From NCBI RefSeq assembly GCF_900141665.1, contig NZ_FQYI01000006.1, positions 1 through 64,000 of the forward strand: a DNA stretch of 64,000 nt. Direction: 5' to 3'. The DNA comes from Cruoricaptor ignavus. GTDB taxonomy: Bacteria; Bacteroidota; Bacteroidia; Flavobacteriales; Weeksellaceae. Positions 59,873 through 64,000 of this stretch are shown here, piece after piece (position 1 is the stretch's first letter; each line of letters opens with the position of its first letter). Made by a program: the position numbers and the translations under genes. The notes under the pieces are model-generated. The model made no database searches. It was not told where the DNA came from and saw only the letters and a program-made list of their open reading frames with translations.

Positions 59873-60736
59873 CTATTCGCTCACGAGCTTCTTCAGATAA
59901 TTCCCATACCCACTCTTGCCGTATTTATCGGCGGTTTCCAGGAGTTTTTCGTCGGTGATGAATTTATTGCGCCACGCAATCTCCTCGATGCAGCCTATTT
60001 TGTAGCCCTGCCGCTTTTCTATGACGCGCACAAATTCCGATGCATCGTGTAGGGAATCGAAAGTGCCAGTATCCAGCCAGGCTGTGCCTCTGTCCAAAAC
60101 GCCGACCTCCAGCTTGCCTTTTTGAAGATAGACATTGTTCACATCGGTAATTTCCAGTTCGCCACGAGCCGAAGGCTTGATGTTTCTCGCAATTTCCACC
60201 ACCTCATTATCGTAAAAATAAAGCCCGGGAACTGCATAGTTGGATTTTGGGTGCTGCGGTTTTTCCTCAATGGATACCGCTCTGAAATTCTCATCAAATT
60301 CCACAACGCCGTACCTTTCCGGATCGGCGACATGGTAGGCGAAAACTACGCCGCCATCAGGATTGGTTTTCTCCTTCAGCAGCTGGCCCATACCATAGCC
60401 GTAGAAAATATTATCGCCAAGAACCAGTGCTGCGGAATCATTCCCGATAAAATCTGCACCCAAAATAAACGCCTGCGCCAAGCCGTCTGGCGAATGCTGC
60501 ACCACATACTCAATCTGGCAGCCGATTTGCGAACCATCGCCCAAAAGTTTTTTAAAGCCTTGCTGATCGTGCGGCGTGGTGATGACCAATATTTCACGGA
60601 TTCCCGCCAAAAGCAGCGTGGAAAGCGGATAGTAAATCATCGGCTTGTCGTACACCGGCATCAGCTGCTTGGAAACAGCGATGGTCAGCGGATAAAGTCT
60701 TGTGCCGGATCCCCCGGCGAGAATAATTCCTTTCAT
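59873..60736 (-). CDS. rfbA: Glucose-1-phosphate thymidylyltransferase
   Basis: The 287-residue enzyme starts [16 protein letters not shown], the nucleotide-binding signature, and holds [33 protein letters not shown] and [18 protein letters not shown]. It makes dTDP-glucose, first step of dTDP-rhamnose synthesis, with rfbB and rfbC downstream on the same strand order rfbC, rfbB, rfbA. Confidence 0.95.
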   Translation of the reverse strand: MKGIILAGGSGTRLYPLTIAVSKQLMPVYDKPMIYYPLSTLLLAGIREILVITTPHDQQGFKKLLGDGSQIGCQIEYVVQHSPDGLAQAFILGADFIGNDSAALVLGDNIFYGYGMGQLLKEKTNPDGGVVFAYHVADPERYGVVEFDENFRAVSIEEKPQHPKSNYAVPGLYFYDNEVVEIARNIKPSARGELEITDVNNVYLQKGKLEVGVLDRGTAWLDTGTFDSLHDASEFVRVIEKRQGYKIGCIEEIAWRNKFITDEKLLETADKYGKSGYGNYLKKLVSE

Positions 60737-60797
60737 TTTAAAACTGCTTTAGGCTTTAGGCAGGAAGCTTTTCACCTTTTATTTTTAATTTTGATGC

Positions 60798-61892
60798 TTA
60801 CAGCTTACCGCTTTCAGCATATTGCTCACTATAATATTTCTGATAATCTCCGCTGGTCACATTTTCCAGCCATTCCTGATTTTCAAGGAACCAATCGATG
60901 GTTTGGGAAAGGCCTTCCTCAAAGGTTACGGAAGGCTTCCAGCCTAAGTCTTTGTGAAGTTTCGTAGCGTCTATTGCGTAGCGCTTATCGTGGCCTGGCC
61001 TGTCTTTCACGAAGGTTATCAGCTTTTCGGAATAGCCTGCAGGCTTGCCGGTTTTCTCATCAACCTGGCGGATTAATTCCTTTACCAAGTCAATATTCTG
61101 CCACTCATTCCAGCCACCGATGTTGTAGGTTTCGCCGGTTTTCGCTTCGTGGAAAATTTGGAAAATAGCTTTAGCGTGGTCAATCACGAAAAGCCAGTCC
61201 CTGGTATATTTTCCATCGCCATAAATTGGTAAAGGCTTCTCGTTCAGGATGTTATGGATGCAAAGCGGAATCAGCTTTTCCGGAAAATGGTTCGGGCCGT
61301 AATTATTCGAGCAGTTGGACACGATGAACGGCAGGCCGTAGGTATTGCCGTAGGCCCTCACCAGATGATCGGAAGCTGCCTTGCTTGCGGAATACGGCGA
61401 TTTCGGATCGTAGGCAGTTTCCTCCGTGAAGAATCCGGTTTCTCCCAAGGCACCGTAAACCTCATCCGTGGAAATGTGGTAGAACAGGTTTTTGCGTCTC
61501 TCATCCGGGAAATTTCCGTGCGTATGCTCAGGGTTCAGCTCCCAGAATTCGCGGCAAAGATTCAGCAGATTTGCCGTGCCGAAAACATTGGTATTGATGA
61601 AGGCATTCGGATTGGAAATGCTCCTATCCACATGGCTTTCTGCGGCAAGGTGCACCACGGCATCAGGCTTGTGCTTTTCAAAAACGCGGCGCAGTTCTTC
61701 GGTTTTGGTAATGTCCGCCCTTTCAAAAATATAGTTAGGCTCGTTCTCAATATCCTTCAGGTTTTCCAGATTTCCGGCGTATGTGAGCGCATCCAGATTG
61801 ATGATTTTCGTATCGGGAAGGTTTTTCACGAATTCCCGCACAACATGCGAACCTATGAAACCGGCTCCTCCGGTGATAATGATGGACTGCAT
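60798..61892 (-). CDS. rfbB: dTDP-glucose 4,6-dehydratase
   Basis: A 364-residue extended SDR. It has IIITGGAGFIGSHVVREF (NAD loop), HLAAESHVDRSI, the catalytic region HISTDEVYGALG, and the YSASKAASDHLVRAYGNTYG segment with the YxxxK pair. It converts dTDP-glucose to the 4-keto-6-deoxy intermediate. It precedes rfbA on the transcript with 61 bp between. Confidence 0.95.
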   Translation of the reverse strand: MQSIIITGGAGFIGSHVVREFVKNLPDTKIINLDALTYAGNLENLKDIENEPNYIFERADITKTEELRRVFEKHKPDAVVHLAAESHVDRSISNPNAFINTNVFGTANLLNLCREFWELNPEHTHGNFPDERRKNLFYHISTDEVYGALGETGFFTEETAYDPKSPYSASKAASDHLVRAYGNTYGLPFIVSNCSNNYGPNHFPEKLIPLCIHNILNEKPLPIYGDGKYTRDWLFVIDHAKAIFQIFHEAKTGETYNIGGWNEWQNIDLVKELIRQVDEKTGKPAGYSEKLITFVKDRPGHDKRYAIDATKLHKDLGWKPSVTFEEGLSQTIDWFLENQEWLENVTSGDYQKYYSEQYAESGKL

Positions 61893-61997
61893 TCTATTTT
61901 AGGATTAAAAAATTCAAATTAACGATTAAAAGATTTTTACTGTCTATTGTTGTTTGTATGACAAGTCTTATGTCTTGCATCATGGCAACATCTAATC

Positions 61998-62543
61998 TCA
62001 AAAATTCCCCTCCGAGAATTTTGCCTGAACCTTGTCTTTTTCTGAAAGAATGATGTCAGAAGCCGGAAGTTTCCAGTCGATATTCAAATCGGCATCGTTC
62101 CAAAGCACGCCGCCTTCCGATTCTTTGTTGTAGAAATTATCACATTTGTAAGCGAAAATCGCCGTTTCGCTCAGCACCGAAAATCCGTGGCCGAAACCTC
62201 TTGGCACATAGAACTGCAGCTTGTTCTCCGCGGAAAGTTCCACGCCGTACCATTTACCGAAAGTCGGCGAATCTTTTCGCAAATCCACAGCCACATCGAA
62301 AACTTTCCCTTCCAGGCAGGAAACTAATTTTGCCTGGGCATTTTCACCTTTCTGCAGATGGATGCCGCGCAAAACGCCGTAGCAGGATTTTGAAATATTA
62401 TCCTGAACAAAGTGGCCGTTCAATCTTGTCAGCTCCTCGAACTTTTTCTCGTTGAACTTTTCGTAAAAATAGCCTCTATCATCCTCGAAAATTGTGGGCT
62501 CGATGATGTAGCAGTCTTTTAAAGGTGTCTCAATCAGCTTCAT
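61998..62543 (-). CDS. rfbC: dTDP-4-dehydrorhamnose 3,5-epimerase
   Basis: The 181-residue cupin has the RGIHLQKGENAQAKLVSCLE stretch with the catalytic histidine, DVAVDLRKDSPTFGKW, and YVPRGFGHGFSVLSE. It epimerises the 4-keto-6-deoxy sugar. The next gene, a cytidylyltransferase, lies ten bases to its left. rfbD, the last step, does not appear in the window. Confidence 0.95.
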   Translation of the reverse strand: MKLIETPLKDCYIIEPTIFEDDRGYFYEKFNEKKFEELTRLNGHFVQDNISKSCYGVLRGIHLQKGENAQAKLVSCLEGKVFDVAVDLRKDSPTFGKWYGVELSAENKLQFYVPRGFGHGFSVLSETAIFAYKCDNFYNKESEGGVLWNDADLNIDWKLPASDIILSEKDKVQAKFSEGNF

Positions 62544-62553
62544 ACGATTTTAA

Positions 62554-63006
62554 CTATTTGCTGGCATCCTGTTTTTTTAGTTTTTCGGCTTCCTGTTCGT
62601 AAACGGCTTTCTTCAGTCCGGAACTGGAAAACCGGTGGTCGCGTTTGTTATAGTAAATTTCAATGCCTTTTTCCTCGCAGTATTTTTTCCCTGTGAATTC
62701 CTTGTCTCTATAATCGTCACCAATGATGCGGATATCAATTATGAAAGAGCGCAGGATGTCCTCCAGATCCTGCTCGGTAACATAGGGTACAATTTCGTCC
62801 ACATCCTTGCAGGCTTTCAACTGGATGTAGCGCTCCACGATGGTCTGCGTCGGCTTATTTTTATGCGCCCTCTCCATTGAGGGGTCTATTTGGAGACCTA
62901 CAATTAAATAATCGCAAACTGTTTTAGCTTCCTCCAGCATTTTTATGTGCCCGGCATGCAGCAAATCGAACGCGGAGAATGTGATTCCAACTTTTTTATC
63001 TTTCAT
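62554..63006 (-). CDS. Glycerol-3-phosphate cytidylyltransferase-like nucleotidyltransferase
   Basis: From ATG at 63006 the product has about 150 residues of the nucleotidyltransferase fold, with the HxGH-like TFSAFDLLHAGHIKML and the RxSSxxLK-like motif FSSSGLKKAVY (ISSTxLK type). A TagD-like enzyme makes CDP-glycerol or a related CDP-sugar. Its place in the surface-polysaccharide locus fits. The upstream in-frame start at 63036 adds a nonconserved decapeptide and is not preferred. Confidence 0.8.
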   Translation of the reverse strand: MKDKKVGITFSAFDLLHAGHIKMLEEAKTVCDYLIVGLQIDPSMERAHKNKPTQTIVERYIQLKACKDVDEIVPYVTEQDLEDILRSFIIDIRIIGDDYRDKEFTGKKYCEEKGIEIYYNKRDHRFSSSGLKKAVYEQEAEKLKKQDASK

Positions 63007-63076
63007 AATATTATAATTGCCACAAAGAAAAGGCAAATATGCAAAATGAACAAATAATTAAAGCCGCCATCGGTTA

Positions 63077-64000
63077 TTAGTAAGCCTGCTCATCACCGCG
63101 GAAAATATTATAAACGGTAAGGAAAATAATTTTCAGATCCAGGAAGAAAGACCAGTTCTGGATGTACCACACATCTTTTTCGACGCGGCGCTGCATATCT
63201 TTCTCGCTGAAAATTTCTCCACGGGCACCTGTAACCTGCGCCCAACCTGTGATGCCGGGCTTCACCATATGGCGCAGCATATACCTGTCGGTAATTTCTG
63301 AATAAATTTCAGTTTGGGACAACATATGCGGGCGCGGCCCTACGACGGACATATCCCCTACGAGGACATTAAAAAACTGCGGCAATTCATCGATACTCGT
63401 TTTCCTCATAAAGGCCCCGAAATTGGTAACCCGCCTGTCATTTTTAGTAGCGACTTTTAAATCCGCGTCTTTGTTTATAGTCATACTGCGGAATTTAATG
63501 CAGTTGAACGGCTTATTATCCAAACCGGAACGGAGCTGCGTGAAAAACACTGGGCCCTTACTTTCTGCCCTGATGATGATGGCGATAATCGGCGTAAGCC
63601 ATGAAAGAATGAAAATAATGACAAACAGCGAAAATAAAATATCGAACGCCCTTTTTACGAAGGCTTTTTCGGGAATCTGCAAGGGTTCTGGCATTAGTTT
63701 GAACAAGGGAACATCGCCCACCACTTTCAGCGAAGTAGCCGGTAGAAAACTTGAAAACCCAGGTAGAAAGAAAATCCTAACCATCTGATTTTCAGCCTTT
63801 TTCAAAATAGGACGATAAATTTCCTCCACATCACCGCTGTCACAAATGATGATATTGTCAATCTTCTCACCATTCAAATCGCGAAGCAAATCGTCCAAAG
63901 TTCCGAGATATTTTCCCTTTTTAATGCCAACACCCTCAGTCACAGTATAAAATCCCTTCACACCCAAACCTTGGCGGAAGCTTTTATTCTGTAAAAATTC
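63077..64000 (-). CDS. Undecaprenyl-phosphate sugar transferase (polyprenol glycosylphosphotransferase), 5' part cut off
   Basis: The frame runs from the stop at 63077 to the right edge without a break, about 308 residues. It covers a cytosolic domain (GEKIDNIIICDSGDVEEIYR), a membrane helix (IIFILSWLTPIIAIIIRAE) and the WbaP-type catalytic domain: PVFFTQLRSGLDNKPFNCIK, SIDELPQFFNVLVGDMSVVG and MLRHMVKPGITGWAQVTGAR. It starts a capsule or exopolysaccharide unit by loading a sugar phosphate on the lipid carrier. The N-terminal membrane domain lies beyond the window. Confidence 0.9.
   Translation of the reverse strand, partial: EFLQNKSFRQGLGVKGFYTVTEGVGIKKGKYLGTLDDLLRDLNGEKIDNIIICDSGDVEEIYRPILKKAENQMVRIFFLPGFSSFLPATSLKVVGDVPLFKLMPEPLQIPEKAFVKRAFDILFSLFVIIFILSWLTPIIAIIIRAESKGPVFFTQLRSGLDNKPFNCIKFRSMTINKDADLKVATKNDRRVTNFGAFMRKTSIDELPQFFNVLVGDMSVVGPRPHMLSQTEIYSEITDRYMLRHMVKPGITGWAQVTGARGEIFSEKDMQRRVEKDVWYIQNWSFFLDLKIIFLTVYNIFRGDEQAY

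Noticed and set aside
1-64000. CRISPR array, complete insertion sequence, rRNA operon
   Set aside because: No regularly spaced repeat-spacer array, no transposase with paired terminal repeats and no rRNA-like sequence was seen.

Overview
The window looks like a chromosomal segment of a member of the Bacteroidota, most likely a Weeksellaceae flavobacterium close to Chryseobacterium. The reasons are TAnnTTTG-type -7 promoter elements, little Shine-Dalgarno sequence, and families typical of that group: a GLPGLI protein, the Bat aerotolerance operon with MoxR and DUF58 partners, YfhO, a DUF4834-like protein, mevalonate-pathway MvaD and Bat-type TPR proteins. Genus is inference; no rRNA gene is present.

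Layout. Bases 1 to about 18,570 are an accessory, A+T-rich, integrated plasmid-like element. Its right end lies in the 3' part of a tRNA-Arg(TCT) gene next to a tyrosine integrase. From left to right it holds: a decapitated TetR gene joined to a truncated hipA copy; a six-gene leftward operon (secreted 80-aa peptide, SdpA-like anchored protein, SdpB/HTTM-like membrane protein, small secreted protein, outer-membrane beta-barrel, DCC thiol oxidoreductase); a GNAT acyltransferase divergent from a PAS-LuxR regulator; a ThiF/E1-like enzyme; a HipBA module; an AAA15 ATPase with RloB (AbiL-like); a frameshifted TOPRIM primase-like gene; an iteron and DnaA-box origin with its Rep gene; two DUF3853 genes divergent from a repressor across a palindromic operator; an excisionase-like gene; and the integrase. 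The left end of the element is outside the window.

The most interesting part is 1,029-8,235. Five copies of the palindrome CTACAC-N4-GTGTAG occur there. At three promoters a copy is centred 34-35 bp upstream of a -7 element that has no -33 element, which is the geometry of a class II lux-type box. Those promoters drive the peptide operon, the acyltransferase and the ThiF enzyme. The luxR gene has its own -33/-7 promoter, and a box sits on it. The picture is a self-contained regulatory circuit, possibly density-dependent, controlling a peptide-maturation or export operon that resembles SdpABC. This functional reading is inference and no product is known.

Bases 19,000 to 64,000 are ordinary core genome. 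They contain: purine synthesis (purE, purK); mvaD; a long-chain acyl-CoA synthetase; an epimerase; mscS-pdxJ and a hydrolase; ung; mutS2 and ogt; padR-pspC; an acyltransferase, thioesterase and isochorismate synthase run; marC; the seven-gene moxR-DUF58-Bat operon; rlmB; uvrC; envelope proteins including yfhO and a glycosyltransferase; a cysteine synthase; a LolE-like permease; and the start of a surface-polysaccharide locus (rfbA, rfbB, rfbC, a cytidylyltransferase and an initiating sugar transferase cut by the window edge). A small RelE/ParE pair sits in front of yfhO. Several core genes appear to be transcribed with almost no leader.
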